Counted from the stretch's first letter, positions 1 through 11,910 are shown. The stretch: 64,000 nucleotides of DNA from Odontocerum albicorne (GCA_949825065.1 OX463839.1:26273734-26337733); one strand, 5' to 3'. Made by a program: numbers and translations. The notes: a model not told the origin generated them from the sequence alone.

Positions 1-1869
1 AAACTCACACAGAAATAGTCTCGTTAACGTTAGATGAAAACTGTGTCTGACCGAATTTGGTTCCTTCTACTCTTGCACCATATAACATTTAACATACTCG
101 TATATAAAATCAGGATATAACAACTTGTAATCAAATTTCATGACATTCTAGCAACAGCTATGAGGTGCGCAATCATTTTAGTACTAAAATAACTGAACTA
201 TATAAAATATATCATATTAATTCAATATTAATATATTTTTGTACGTAGGAAAATACGTAATCAATTATTTTGTGTTTTAAAACAAGTTCATTCTTATTAA
301 CGGACTTTTTATATAAAATTTCGTCAAGATAAGTTTATTATTAAATTCCTTATTTTTCAAATCAGGTAACTTCTGAATACGCTAGGAGTATGTGCTTTTG
401 TTAATATATATTTAGATAAGGGTGTTTCCTATGTGTATCTGTATGTTTCTAAACAAATAAAATAAAAACTCATTAGCAGATGCTTACGAAAGGGGTTACT
501 AAGTTAATAATTTACAGAAAATGGAAAAACCATTTAATAAGGTTCTTTTTACGTTCTAAAGAGGAAGAGGGTGTATTAGAAAATTGATTATATTCACACC
601 GAGGTGCAATGTTATCAGTTTTTAATAAATTGTTGACTAATCTAGCTGGTTCGAGAATATTTTATATGTTCATTTAATTAAAAAAAACGAATTGCTTAAT
701 TTGTGACGTCATATAAACTGATTTCTCAGCTAAAAGGTCTATCTTGAGGGTTAATTTGAGAATGTATAATTTCGATTCAAAATGTATTCTAAAACTATAA
801 ATGAATTCTTTAAATCTGAAAGAACATCTCGTTTCATAAGAAAATTTAACTTTGTGAAAATAAAATACTTTTAAACATGTTCGACGAAGTACTCGTATAT
901 ATTATTAAATAATAAAAAATCTAGAGTTTTAAAGCCTGAAGTATATAAAACATATTGTATTCAACAGCCCAATTTTTTATTGATGTAATAAATACTCAAT
1001 TATACTCAAAGCTTTGGCTATATATAATAGATTCAAAAAATGCATCTTTAAAACATCGGTCGCTCCTTACAAAACGATGTCCATATGATTCGGGGGTGGG
1101 TTGAACCCTTTTATTGTTTTAAGCACCCCCGCCAATTAACTATCTGTTTACTCAATAGCAGAGGGAAGAAATTCCGATTCAGTGCCGTGATTAATTGGAG
1201 GTGCACCCAAATAATCGATGTGTCTACAATTTTAAATTGAAATCCATGTTAGGGATGTATTCGCAGTCTGTACAGTTTGCATTTGTAAATTGGAGCCGTA
1301 ATGAAGCGCAGATCCAGTTATAATAAGGGTAAATATCATAATGCATTTTTAGATTGCTATTTGATATTGTGTTGATATAGAGATTAAACAAGTGCAGATA
1401 TTTTAATAGAATTGTAAATTTAAAGTAAATATTCATTTATTTCTTATGTTTATTGAAAATCAAAATGTATACGAGTATGTCTCGTCATGCATGGCCCCCT
1501 ATTTCGCATATTTTTCACAGTTATTTTACCTGTGGTGACGATGATTGCGTTGCATTACAATAACCAGTGTGTTTAGTTTATTGACTATTCCAAGGCTGCG
1601 CCCTAAGAACCCCCCCCCCCCCCCCTTTTATAATATTCATCCCAAAGGAACGTTGATGTTTTGAAGAACAAAAAACTGTTTTCAATTATCATCCACACAC
1701 ATCAGACTATTCCATAGTTCAGTGGGATATTTTATTGGGGAATTACGTAAGGAACAACAGAAAAGGCCTTGTCGTTTTTTTAAATCCTGTTTTGTTCGAT
1801 GATTTTGTGTTTCAAATACAAAAAGTAAGAAAGAATTTTTCAATATTTTAAATCTTCTACTTCATCACG
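1..1869. other. AT-rich DNA without recognisable gene
   Basis: I see no coding signal on either strand; open frames are short and of chance type. Two small structures stand out: the arms CGGGGGTG (1091-1098) and CACCCCCG (1124-1131), able to pair across 25 bases, and a run of sixteen C at 1610-1625. The word ACTCGTA or its complement occurs near 94, 890 and 1470. Confidence 0.6.
1610..1625. repeat. Homopolymer C16 tract
   Basis: Sixteen consecutive C in a roughly 30% GC background. The complementary G run could form a G-quadruplex and is prone to sequencing and replication slippage, so the exact length should not be trusted. Confidence 0.9.
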
Positions 1870-2165
1870 TGCTCAATGCACTGCGTTGTGGTCCTCTGCA
1901 ATGTCTGGAACTTTGTGCACTAGCTGTTTCCATCCTTCCTGGTTCTGGGTCATGTTGAATGCAGCGTTTAAAAAGCATCATATTATCTCTTTTGTTTGGT
2001 CCGTCCATCTTACAGGACACCTTTTTCTTGATCACCAGCTTCTCTAGGCTTTAATTATTGTTTCTTTTAACATGTCCAAAGTATGTTATAATTATTTTCC
2101 TACATATTTTCGAAAGTCTTCTGGTAATCTCGAATTTGATGACAGAGAAGTTAGTGCGCCTTGAG
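1870..2165 (-). pseudogene. LINE 3' coding remnant (non-LTR retrotransposon)
   Basis: Read on the minus strand, this stretch gives the C-terminal pattern seen after the reverse transcriptase of many insect LINEs: a histidine-arginine segment, then LEKLVIKKK, then a region where RGRGRPR-like residues are expected, then a tail resembling the usual DR.EWR block. Several frame breaks are needed, so it is dead. It lies back to back with another LINE end on the opposite strand just before the assembly gap. The clade cannot be decided from this piece. Confidence 0.5.
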
Positions 2166-2239
2166 GGTTATGGGATACGGAACATCTGCTTCCACTCCTT
2201 AATGTAGCTTTAAACATTTACTTTATGACCCCATATACT

Positions 2240-2355
2240 GTATATGACTCTAGTGGTCCATGCAGTGATACTCTGGAATCAGTTACAAACCAATATAAGA
2301 CTCACTCCGTTCTTGACATGCTTTAAGAAGCGAGTAAAAAAACTCTTAATTTCTT
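2240..2355 (+). pseudogene. LINE reverse transcriptase C-terminal end, cut by assembly gap
   Basis: The plus-strand frame reads ILWNQLQTNIRLTPFLTCFK followed by KRVKKLLIS. This matches the very common C-terminal signature of CR1/Jockey-type LINE polyproteins, in which a WN.LP..IR..PS...FK..LK..L pattern closes the protein. There is no start; the fragment is only about 37 codons long and runs into the run of N. Whether the rest of the element lies in the gap cannot be seen. Confidence 0.6.
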
Positions 2356-2555
2356 NNNNNNNNNNNNNNNNNNNNNNNNNNNNNNNNNNNNNNNNNNNNN
2401 NNNNNNNNNNNNNNNNNNNNNNNNNNNNNNNNNNNNNNNNNNNNNNNNNNNNNNNNNNNNNNNNNNNNNNNNNNNNNNNNNNNNNNNNNNNNNNNNNNNN
2501 NNNNNNNNNNNNNNNNNNNNNNNNNNNNNNNNNNNNNNNNNNNNNNNNNNNNNNN
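2356..2555. other. Assembly gap, 200 N
   Basis: Exactly 200 unresolved bases, the conventional placeholder length for a scaffold join of unknown size. True distance and even adjacency of the flanks are unproven. Open frames spanning it are artefacts. Confidence 0.99.
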
Positions 2556-3854
2556 CATTTTTTTTAAAGTGAGCATTTATTTCCTTTTGTAGTTTAAATA
2601 ATGATATGAATTGGGAACAAAGTTCCTGCAATATCAGGATGTGTAAAATAAAGTATATGGAAAATTGAGTACATAGGAACAAAAAGTATAAGTGAGGATC
2701 TATGAAACTTGTATCACGTAGACATGAATTACGTGTGCTATTGAAACTAGAGTTGATACCACAAGAATGAATCCAGCGTTTAGAACACCAAAAGTAAAGA
2801 TCTTGCGATGTATAACTAGCAAATCACTCAAATACAGAAGATGAAATTAAAAAGTGTGTGTAAAATTAAAGCCATCGTAATATGAGGGAGGGAAAGAAGA
2901 CGCTATAATCGGAATCCGGTTCAATGACTGGATGAGTCCCGGATTCCTAGCACAGTTTCTCATAGTTACGCCATAGAAAAACGACCATCAAACAAGGAAG
3001 GCAGTCCATATCTCAGGAATAATGCAGAAAAAGTAAGAAATAAGCTACCGCAAGAATAACCTGTATTTCATTATTTTATAATAAAATACCACCCCATGAG
3101 TGGAGGGGCTGGATTAATAGAAGTAAGATAGATAACATAAAAAATCGAATGCAATTAGCTCTTTACATTATGTGACAATCTGTAATTAATAAAAAATCGA
3201 ATGTTCACCCAACCATTGAAATCGGCATTGCTGCTCGAGTGTTTGGACAGTTATGAAGTTTATAAATATCAAATTATGACTCAAACAAATCCAACAAGGC
3301 TCGTTTAGGAGTAATTTTTATAAAACTTCTGCATCTAAAATACAATAGTAACTTTAATTTTTTATCAAAGATGACTAAAAAATTTTTTGCATGTAAATGC
3401 ATGAAATGCAAATTTACCTCATGTAGGTTTATGTTATGCTGTAAACTTTAAACGAATGATGCACCCCTTTGTAGGGTCACTTAATGTCGTCCAAATAAAA
3501 GGATATTCTCGGTCCCGAAAATCGTTAAATTAGATGGCGGGAAATGAACCCGAGATGAAACTCTCGTGGGTTCTCTCAGCATAGGTATAATGGAGGACAA
3601 ACCGAATCTAAATAGCCCATATTCACGCTTATATTTGTTTCCCTTGATAGTTATATTTCAAAGCCAAACTTATCTACATGGTTATAAATTCACTCTCTTG
3701 GGAAAAAAAACAAAAAAATAGCATTATGTCATGTAGTTGAATTACGTAAAAAACACGAATGATTCTAATGTTTGCGCATTCATTGATGGAAATAGTTTTA
3801 GTGTATATAATGCAGTAAAAAACAATTGGTTACTACGCATATTGTGCATGACGT
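2556..3854. other. Unannotated AT-rich stretch
   Basis: No coding signal. Around 2900-2950 and 3520-3580 there are short segments of mixed composition that could be eroded SINE sequence, but neither keeps both Pol III boxes, so I do not call them. Confidence 0.5.
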
Positions 3855-3905
3855 AGATTTTTTATCGAAATCGAACCCGGGACGTCTGTCTAACATCTTC
3901 ACAAA
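3855..3905 (-). repeat. SINE fragment (tRNA-like head)
   Basis: On the minus strand a degenerate B-box (GGTTCGATTT) and the preceding bases resemble the head of the SINE family found repeatedly in this window (for example 9175-9298). Only about 50 bp are recognisable; the 3' end is lost. Confidence 0.4.
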
Positions 3906-4770
3906 CATGTTTACAATTCGTATTACAGATAATAAAATCACAACATTTTTCGTTTATTTCTGTCATACTCGTAACATTGTCAAATACTCATGAAAAGACA
4001 CTCATATTTATTAAATTCAGTCATATAAATATTCTGTATCAATCGACTTGACAAAAATATATGAAGTTTTCAATTTCACTAATTATAAAATGACATTTTT
4101 CACTTATCAGAAATTGTCCTAATGCCATCAATTAATAATGGGATTTAAGCGATTTTTTTAGTTTGTTCTAATTTTTGATCAGTTAAGGTTAGTATATTTT
4201 ATTGTATAACAAAAGTCATGTAATAAAATATAGTGGTTAAATCAAAAGAACTTATTTTTATTCACCAGAAGTGGAAGTTTCACATTTTATTATGTTCAAC
4301 GTCAAAATCTTTTGATCTTCAATACAACTATTATTAGTTGTATTTGATTGGTTATGAATTCATCTGGAAATTCCTTTAGCTCTTTGTAACATTCTCTTAC
4401 AAGTTTCTTTGCAAGATGATCCAAACCATATTCCAACAAAGGCTACTATCCGTACAAGCAAGGATCTTGAGCCGCGATTCTTTATATCTTCACAATAAAG
4501 AGAATAAAAGAAATTCAATATGAGAGTATTTCTTGGAATTTATTTTCCACGCATAAACTTTCGATGAAAGCATTCGTAAATGTGGGATATTTCTTTATGT
4601 TTGTATACCATATACTCGTATGTTGTTTTCTTTAGATGAGATACAATATCAAAAGTTAGATTAAGTTTAAGTTTTGATGGAAAAAAAAAGAAATTTTGAT
4701 ACATAAATTTACTAACATATTTTCGTAACTTATTGACATCCAATTTATGTAAAGACGGTTCAAAATTCTG

Positions 4771-4885
4771 ACGACCTTCATAACCTCGTTATACACTTGT
4801 TTTCAACCGGGAGTTTAGGGTTCGATTCCTGAATTAAATTAAAATCAAAACATTAGAAAAAAAAACCCAGTCTGGATATTGCCTT
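4771..4885 (+). repeat. tRNA-derived SINE
   Basis: The plus strand has a worn A-box region (GACCTTCATAACCTCG), then a B-box GGGTTCGATTCC at about 4818, then an AT-rich body and the family's 3' motif CCCAGTCTGG. The order matches the other SINE copies here (16436-16552, 40821-40943). It is a dead insertion; the A-box no longer fits the consensus. Confidence 0.6.
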
Positions 4886-5254
4886 TTTACGTGCGGTAGT
4901 ATTTTTAACACATACATTGATGTACTACGAATGCCTGGCTTACTTCAGTGGCTCTAAACCAGTACGTTCGATCGATGGGGGCAAAGAAAATGTTATCTCC
5001 CGGCTTCGTTCTCAATTCGTATAGGTTGAAGATTTACCATGTGAATAAATGCAAATTTAATAAATGAAATCAAAACTAGAACCAAATGAAAAAAACACGA
5101 TAAAAATCCCACGATTGAGAGGTAAAATGTATTGATCAAAGCCTAATCCTTCAAAATTATTTAAAAACACAACAACCTGATTTTTTTTACTCTTTTCACA
5201 CCAATTATTAATTAGAAAATTTCCCCATTATTCAAACTTAAGAATGTTGTTCAA

Positions 5255-5322
5255 TTAGTGGTAAGCATGCTTAATTAGTAGACAAGCGTCTAGGGTACGA
5301 TCCCCGGCGTGTATCATACTTT
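5255..5322 (+). repeat. tRNA-like SINE fragment
   Basis: TTAGTGGTAAGCATG (A-box like) is followed 30 bp later by GGGTACGATCCCC (B-box like). The spacing fits a tRNA head. No aminoacyl-stem pairing is evident, so I read this as a SINE relic rather than a tRNA gene. Confidence 0.45.
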
Positions 5323-5809
5323 TTCTACCTAACATCAATTCTTGAAATGTTTATGAGGTAAAAGTTAAATCATAAAGCGCTTCAAAATAATAAATCACAA
5401 CGTTTTTATGTTTTTTGTCCATGTAACATAAACTGTTTTGCTATTTGTCGTGTTTTTTTTTTATCTGTAATTGATTTACTAATCGCTAAAATGAACTATA
5501 TTATTATGAATCTAGTGAAGACGGCACAACCAAGTAATAAGGTAAAACATTAGGCAGATATTATAAAATTTTGCAGACGGGATGTAAGGTTAAAAAAGTT
5601 GTAGTAACTAACCATCTTAGTTAACTGTAGATTTAATACGTAAAACTTTATAGTACACTCTGTTTATGGTTTTTGACTCAACACAATACTATGGCTGAAA
5701 TTTCTTAAAAAGCTAAGTACATATTTTTTACTCAATACATCTTGGTTAATTACGTAAGAATTTTTTTGAGTATTGTTTGTACGTAGGTAGTTAATTTGTA
5801 CATACATTA

Positions 5810-6085
5810 CATATTATATTATTATATACACTGCAGCAAGCAGAAAGAACAGATCTCAAAAGTTTTCTACTCAAGCACACAACTTTTACCTCTTCCACCT
5901 TCTACGAGTATATACATCTGCATGCATAATCTTATATATTCATGCTTCTCGATTGACCTTATTTCAAAATCTGATCCACTTGGTTCAGCCACGTTTTCTT
6001 CAGTCTAATTTTCTACGCACACCTTGCACTTTTGACTTGTATACTCGCTCAGTCTTTCTTTTCTCATTCATTATTTCCACAAAAT
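5810..6085 (-). repeat. LINE family 3' end (truncated copy)
   Basis: Aligns by eye with the antisense of the LINE tail seen at 29285-29515 and 61715-62160: AAGCAGAAAGAACAGATCTC near 5837, then the blocks around CATACATCTC, TTTCAAAATCTGAT and CACTTGGTTCA. Coding on the minus strand is destroyed. It is a 5'-truncated copy retaining only the extreme C-terminal coding region and 3' tail. Confidence 0.6.
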
Positions 6086-7859
6086 TTACTGATGCACCAC
6101 AAAAATAAGATTAACAGTTTTTCAATATGAGTATTTCGAAAATTGTGAGAGATATTTTTATTATAAATTTAAAAGGAGTAAAATCTAAATTTAAAGAAAA
6201 AAACGTTTTCTAGCAAATATTGCGTAAATGTTATAAATTTAGGAATGTTGAGTACGAAACCATTTTATTTTTTGATTCAATCAAAATATAAGTTTCCTTT
6301 AATGCTCGTAAATATTTTGTTTGAAAATATTTAAATGTATTTTAGTAAGAAACTTCAAATAAATTAAAGCAATTAAGAACAAAAAAACATCAAACCGAGC
6401 TGCACAATGTGACAGAACAAAAAGGCAAAACACGCATTCACATAACTCATTTCCAGAACTAAACAGAAAGAGCCCATTAAGTTCACAAGAGCGATTAACA
6501 TATTTCTGATAAATTGTGAAACGTCGACAATATTTACATCAGCCAAATGCTAATTCCGAATTCACTTACATATTTCGGGTACCGTCAGTGGCAACCCCAC
6601 TTTGCTGAAAGTTGCGTTAGGAAAATATGCCAAAGTTCCAAAACTTCAACAATGCAAACCTAAAGTAAACAAATCAAACTTTGAACTCCAAAAAATCCCT
6701 TCTCAAATTTGTACCAAGAATCTAGCTGAACCAATTTAAAATCACCCTTTTTCACCAGCAACGTTTAGATTTACTATAGTTGAAACTTGAAGCTAGTGAG
6801 CTATATTAAGAAGACTTCTCAGATTTTGAGAATGAATAAAAAAATATACGAAGAAACGTGAAAGTTCTATAAATTTGTGAGAAGGTACATAAACAATTTA
6901 AATATGACATGTACTATATATCATATTGAAAGTTTTACCTAATTACAACTGGAAAAATATGACTTACGCGTTCAGAAACATCGAAACATATTACGCAAAA
7001 AGAGACAAAAAATTGCGAGAACATTTTGCTCCAAATGTGTCATTTTAAAAAGATGATTCAATTAAGATGTCTACGAGCGGAATACCAACACACGGTCTTC
7101 TCTCTGGGAACAGCGTCAAGCTGCTAACAATCGTTGCTGTGCCATTATTGTCTTTAGTTACGTAGTTGGTTATCGCATCTTGGACGAAAAGTGGTCGTGC
7201 GTTTGTGGCAAAAATGTTTTGGTCACTATAATGTGTGTGTGTTACAAAACAAATATCATAATACTTTTATAACTTGTGATATTATTTTTAAGTGGGCGTC
7301 AATATTCAAATATTACGTCTGCTTCCTAAACAGTTTGAGGCATTGGATTCAATTTACGATGGGTTCTGGACTAATTTAAATAATAATTAAAAGAAATTGC
7401 CGACGTATATCATCAACGGTTATACATTTTGATTGTGTTTATTAACTGCTTATCATTTTTTTACGTGTTAAGGGTGTGGATTGAAAAATATCTAGCACTC
7501 TCGTTATCGGGCTCACTATCTTATTAGTAGGGTGTATCCTGATTGTGAGGGTGTTATGAGATGAACCCAAACCTTTTCAAAGCTTATCACTCTCAAATAT
7601 ATTTTTTTCCATCAATTTAACAAATATGTGAAATAATATATTATATTTATTTACAAACTACATTGCGATTAATAAACTTATTATTTTTTAATTTAAAAAC
7701 AGTGAGTATTAAACCCACCCTTATTAGATTGAAATAAAAATAATGCTTGATATATCTTACATATATTGGTTTAATAAATTACTGTAATATTGTGCACAAG
7801 GTTATTCAGAAATATTTTGACTCGATTTGGTTCCCACACTCATGTTACGAATTCCATGG
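6086..7859. other. Unannotated stretch, mostly AT-rich
   Basis: No gene seen. Two parts are less AT-rich and non-repetitive in this window: about 6390-6760 and about 7060-7200. They might be unique host sequence but show no open frame with gene-like composition and no recognisable regulatory structure. Confidence 0.5.
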
Positions 7860-8172
7860 GATCAAGGCAAACTAACGCGTCCGCTCACTAAGGAACTGAG
7901 AACCGACAGATTGTCGTCAATGCCTTCGGCGAGTCCTCCGATTCTTTGAGCACTTTACTTGTGGCCAAGAAGAGTTTGGAGAGATTTATAATTACTGGAA
8001 GCCTCGAAAGACGGCGCACTAGACGAAGAATCCCTATGCGTTGAGCTGACCAAATGAGATATGCAACTGGACTACCCTTAACAACTGCCGTTTGAGACGT
8101 GTAGTGCAGAGATGGATGAAGAGGAGTCACGATGCCCAGTCATGAGCTACACAACTGAATGATGATGATTAT
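7860..8172 (+). repeat. LINE 3' end with TGA-repeat tail
   Basis: The plus strand carries frame-broken pieces resembling the last residues of a LINE polyprotein (ADQMRYATGLPLT, then RWMKRSHDAQS in another frame), then GAGCTACACAACTGA and a short ATGATGATGATT tail. TGA-type microsatellite tails are characteristic of several non-LTR clades. The same layout occurs at 37335-37441. The minus-strand 80-codon frame over it is a shadow. Confidence 0.5.
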
Positions 8173-8429
8173 GTGTTCTGAATTGTATTTCTTTTTTGAA
8201 ATTGTTAATATTTCATCATTTGTTTACTAAGTTTTGCTGTGTTTTGTAAAATACGTTTAAGTGTCGTATATATTTTCAATAAATAAATAATATTTAAAGT
8301 AAGAAATGTTTTTTTCTTTTTTTGTAATGAAATATTATCCTTAACTTTGTTTGTCTTTCCATTTGTCTGTATTGCGATGCACAACATATTTATCTCTAGA
8401 AAATTGCTAAAAGCAACTGTATGGGCTTT

Positions 8430-8725
8430 TAGGGTTGTTCATTACAGCCCTCATCCAGTTTTTATTACCATAAAGTAATACCCCCGGGAGATGGGATGCG
8501 CGGTGCGGTGCAGATGAAACAAAGAGATTTTATCGGATCTATGCCCTTAAATTGGACTGACTGACAAATGGCCGTGTTTCTACAGCAGAATGAGCCCATA
8601 TCAGCCCGCCGCGTAATTGCGTCATAAACAACTAATCAAATGAAGTATTGTGCTATTGTCGGAATGTTTATGATTAACTCATGTGCATTGTTCTATTTGC
8701 CACAAATCGAAAAGACTAATCAAAG
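8430..8725. promoter_or_regulatory. Possible conserved noncoding (enhancer-like) block
   Basis: A non-repetitive block with higher GC than its flanks and clustered homeodomain-type words: TTTATTACCATAAAGTAA, CGCGTAATTGCGTCATAAAC, AACTAATCAAATG and TTTATGATTAAC. It has no open frame of note and no similarity to the repeats elsewhere in the window. Assignment as a regulatory element is inference from composition and site clustering only; it could also be an unrecognised old transposon. Confidence 0.25.
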
Positions 8726-9174
8726 CATTTAACTCAAAAGTTTCAAAGATAATAGACACGATCAAATAACGCATACATTTTTTTAAATTGTACATTACAA
8801 ACTGTTACCAAATAATGTGAATCAAGGTCTGGAAGTGATTACTGGGGCGTAAGTATTACCTACAATGGAGGATGCCAGACTAAGGGGAAAAAAATAACAG
8901 GATTGGTGAAAAATGCGATGTCAAAGACGGAAAAATATAGAAAAGTAGAACGATCACCGTAACAAAGAAAGTGTATTACGTGTCTCTTATTAGAAAAACC
9001 TATTAACAAAAAATTTTGTTCATAAATGATTCAAACGTTCATCATGACATTTTATGGTACAATTAGCAAAGTTTAAACATGATAGACATATTTTTTACTG
9101 ACATACATTTTCGTTGTATACATTACAATATTGCCATGTGAAAATCTCTATAAACTAACTAAAAATATTTTAAA
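8726..9174. other. Unannotated AT-rich stretch
   Basis: I see no gene or recognisable repeat here. Confidence 0.5.
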
Positions 9175-9298
9175 GAGGCCTTAAGTGAAAACCAAGCTGG
9201 AACCCTTTTTAATAAAATTGGGTACCGACAGGAATTAAGCCCGTAACACCCGGGTTAAAAGATTGGGTCACATCTTGCCAACTAGGCTAGATAGGTCT
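9175..9298 (-). repeat. tRNA-derived SINE, near full length
   Basis: On the minus strand: AGCCTAGTTGGCAAGATG (A-box), a B-box eroded to GGGCTTAATTCC, a GGTACCC junction, then the family 3' end whose plus-strand form is GAGGCCTTAAGTGAAAACCA. The copy at 40821-40943 shares all these blocks. It is the clearest model here of the family that recurs across the window. Confidence 0.75.
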
Positions 9299-9644
9299 TT
9301 CAAGCCACGCTCTTGAGAATTGATTTCATCCATTGACAAAGCTGAGCTCCAAATTAAATAACGCATTTTTGTATGAAATCAACCAACCAAATTGAGCTGA
9401 CAGAAATATAAATTGTACAAAATATTACATAATGTATAGCGAGCTTTTAAACCTGTTTTAAGGTTTGATGATATCATCATTCAAAGTTGAAATTATGAAA
9501 AACAATTTCATGGCTAAAATGAGTTGCAAATAGTTTTCCACCAGCACAGTCGAGTTTATATATAAAAATACCTCAGAGCACACAAGTTTCAAGTTTTTGA
9601 CAAAAACATCATTATCGCCATATATCAGGAACTAATCTTATAAA

Positions 9645-9830
9645 ATGCCTCAATCCAGGTCAGTCCACAGCCCGGCTCTCCACGTCTCTATATTATAAGC
9701 TGTGAATATGATTCTCCATATGGTTACACCGGTGAATGTTGTAGAAAAGGCTTCCGGTTTGTTTACTTCTTTGATCGAAATAAAACAGAGATGCTCTCGA
9801 TCAGCCGTCATATGACATCCTGAATACGTA
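9645..9830 (+). pseudogene. Unidentified coding-like remnant
   Basis: One plus-strand frame gives about 55 codons without stop (starting near 9658), of gene-like composition, with SCEYDSPYGYTGECC then RKGFRFVYFFDRNKTEML and an R residue pattern after it; the next frame downstream contains QPPPGTH. The CC...F...FD....E.L...R layout followed by PPG is faintly like phospholipid scramblase, but the match is weak and does not continue. A consensus-like acceptor (CCACAG) lies at about 9672. It may be a decayed host exon or an unrecognised element; product unknown. Confidence 0.25.
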
Positions 9831-11217
9831 ACCCAGCCCCCTCCAGGGACTCACACTCATCGATTTGGTGGTTATTGACTGCGGCTGCATCTGAAGAAGA
9901 ATAGTCTCATTCGTTACATGATTATTCCGTCTAAAACTCATCATCCTTCTAAGGGATTCCTTCTCAAAACTGAGAAATGTTATCTCATAGACCTCGATGA
10001 ACTGATAGGCAATCTCTCGTGATCGAATATGAGTTTCAGCTACTCTTTAGTTGGAAGATGCCTGCGCATATATTGATTTCATATTGCAAACTGTTTAAAT
10101 TCAGCAATCACACAATCGTGACAAATCAATCCAAAAGTGTCGATGGTAAGATATTTTAAATTATTTGGCGATCGGCAGTTTTAACCAATCGCATCCTTTA
10201 GCAAGGCTCCGATTGGTTATTTTTTATCTAGCGTTAAATTTGTGTTGCTTAATAGCGTTATACGAATGTATGATAAGAAACTTATAAACTTTAGAAATTG
10301 AGATGTAACAATGTCTACGAGGTAAACCAGTCCGAAATTAAATTCTGATGAGCGCCCTTGCTTAGCGTGAATGCTAACCGCTACGATAGCTGACAGGACC
10401 TTGGTAATATGCTAAGATTCTTAGATGTATAGTAAAATAATTCAAGAACAAAAAAAATAAACGTTGAAATTTGTCAAATTAAGGGTAAAAATCAAACAAC
10501 GAAAACTATTGTTTATACGAGTATACACGCCATAGGAAAAAACTTACTTCTGTTCAAGAGGAAAATATACATATTAGTATTTTGCTGGAACATTGCATAA
10601 AATAAGTTGCATCATATAATATATTATAAAATAGCAGTCGTGTATTCCAAAGAAAGATTGATTGTAATTTAAAAAAAAATGTTCGGATAACTTTGATAAA
10701 AATATAACGTATGTTACTTGTATATGAAAGCACAAGCTAAACAATTGTGAAACTAAAATACTTCGAATAACACAACTCTTATTTAAAAAATGTAATAGTG
10801 GAATAAAATTTTGTGTTTAAAAATTTTTTATTTTACTTTTATTTTTCCAAATACATTTGTAGTTATGTTTCCTCATTGGGATAGGGATAGAGTACAAAGC
10901 GTCAAACTTTCGATCGTGACACTCAAATTTCGTTTCCTTCATGAACATTTCATATCGCTTACGTTTCCTTGTTTTTTTAATACCGTGAAAAAAAAAGTTG
11001 TCATTGTTATCTTCGTACTGTGGAAAAGTTGGCAAATATGTTTCGACTGTTCCACAGTAGTTGCTAAGTGCGGTCTCAAAATAATGTCCTTCTCTCTAGC
11101 CCTTTACGAGCATGACCAAGAGAATACTATTTTCAAAGATAATTATTCTTAATTTTTATAACTACGTCATATACGAAATCACGATTTTTTTTCAGTATAT
11201 ATACCTAAATTCATACC
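9831..11217. other. Unannotated stretch
   Basis: About 9830-10060 is of mixed composition and may continue the remnant before it, with stops in all frames. From 10060 it becomes AT-rich. At 10330-10400 the minus strand has TAGCGGTTAGCATTC, an A-box-like word with no B-box, probably a tRNA-like relic. The open frames at 10.8-11.15 kb on both strands lack recognisable motifs and I do not call them. Confidence 0.45.
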
Positions 11218-11910
11218 ATCATATCATTATCTAGTCAGGATAGGCAGAGAACATGAACAATAGACTTTCCTGTCGCGACACAGATTTTTCGCCTATTCTC
11301 CATCAATACACCTTCAACTACAACTCATACGATTTATCTAACTTTCTCGATATTCTTCTTAAAAATTTCATTCACTTGATCCAACCACATTTTGCTTGGT
11401 CTTCCCCTACCACGACTTCCTCGCACATTTGCATGGTATATTTGTTTTTCTTTTTCATTCATTCGTTCTACATGACCAAACCATCTCAGAGCGCTATTCA
11501 TTCTAATTATTTCATTCTGTATTTTGTCATACCATAGTTGTCCCATGTATTAATTTAAGTAAAAGCATTTCTACATTTGAATGGTTGAAGTAAAATAGGT
11601 ACTAAGTACCAAAAAAGTACTTAGTGCCTATTTTACTTCAACCATTCATTTATTCGGCTCCTTTCAGTATTTTTCCACTTCCACGCTTCACTTCCATACA
11701 TCAAAGATGATACTAAAATACTATCTTAGCAGATTATGATACTGTCCGATTTGAGTACACATTTTCTAGTGCTATATTGCATTTGTTTCCTATCGCTACT
11801 CGCCATTCAATATATCTCGTAACTCTTCTGTCGTCTGAGTAAATACTACCTAAATATCGGAATTCCTAACATTGCTCTAATATTTTATTGCTCGCCCATG
11901 TATACTTTAT
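11218..11910 (-). pseudogene. LINE 3' region with FGHVERM motif
   Basis: On the minus strand the frame 11546-11334 reads ALRWFGHVERMNEKEKQIYH, then RGSRGRGRPSKMWLDQVNEI: the hallmark C-terminal segment of insect non-LTR retrotransposons. Upstream on the same strand (11905-11650) lie frame-broken residues matching the copy at 62728-63153. The plus-strand text begins with the family tail GATAGGCAGAGAACATG. The copy is 5'-truncated and interrupted by the foldback at 11578-11648. It is the best-preserved C-terminus of this family in the window. Confidence 0.8.
11578..11648. repeat. Foldback (hairpin) insertion inside LINE copy
   Basis: Two 32-base arms (11578-11609 and 11617-11648) are inverted copies with a single mismatch, separated by a 7-base loop of C and A. 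Comparison with the uninterrupted relative at 62820-62890 suggests that about 70 bp were added between 'acattt' and 'atttattcgg', so it may be a tiny foldback element or a snap-back replication product. Confidence 0.8.

Noticed and set aside
2244..2682. Open frames crossing the run of N on both strands
   Set aside because: Most of each translation is undefined residues; only the plus-strand part before the gap carries a real (LINE) signature.
10811..11152. 113-codon plus-strand frame
   Set aside because: No ATG at its head, no recognisable domain, overlapped by a comparable minus-strand frame; typical chance frame.
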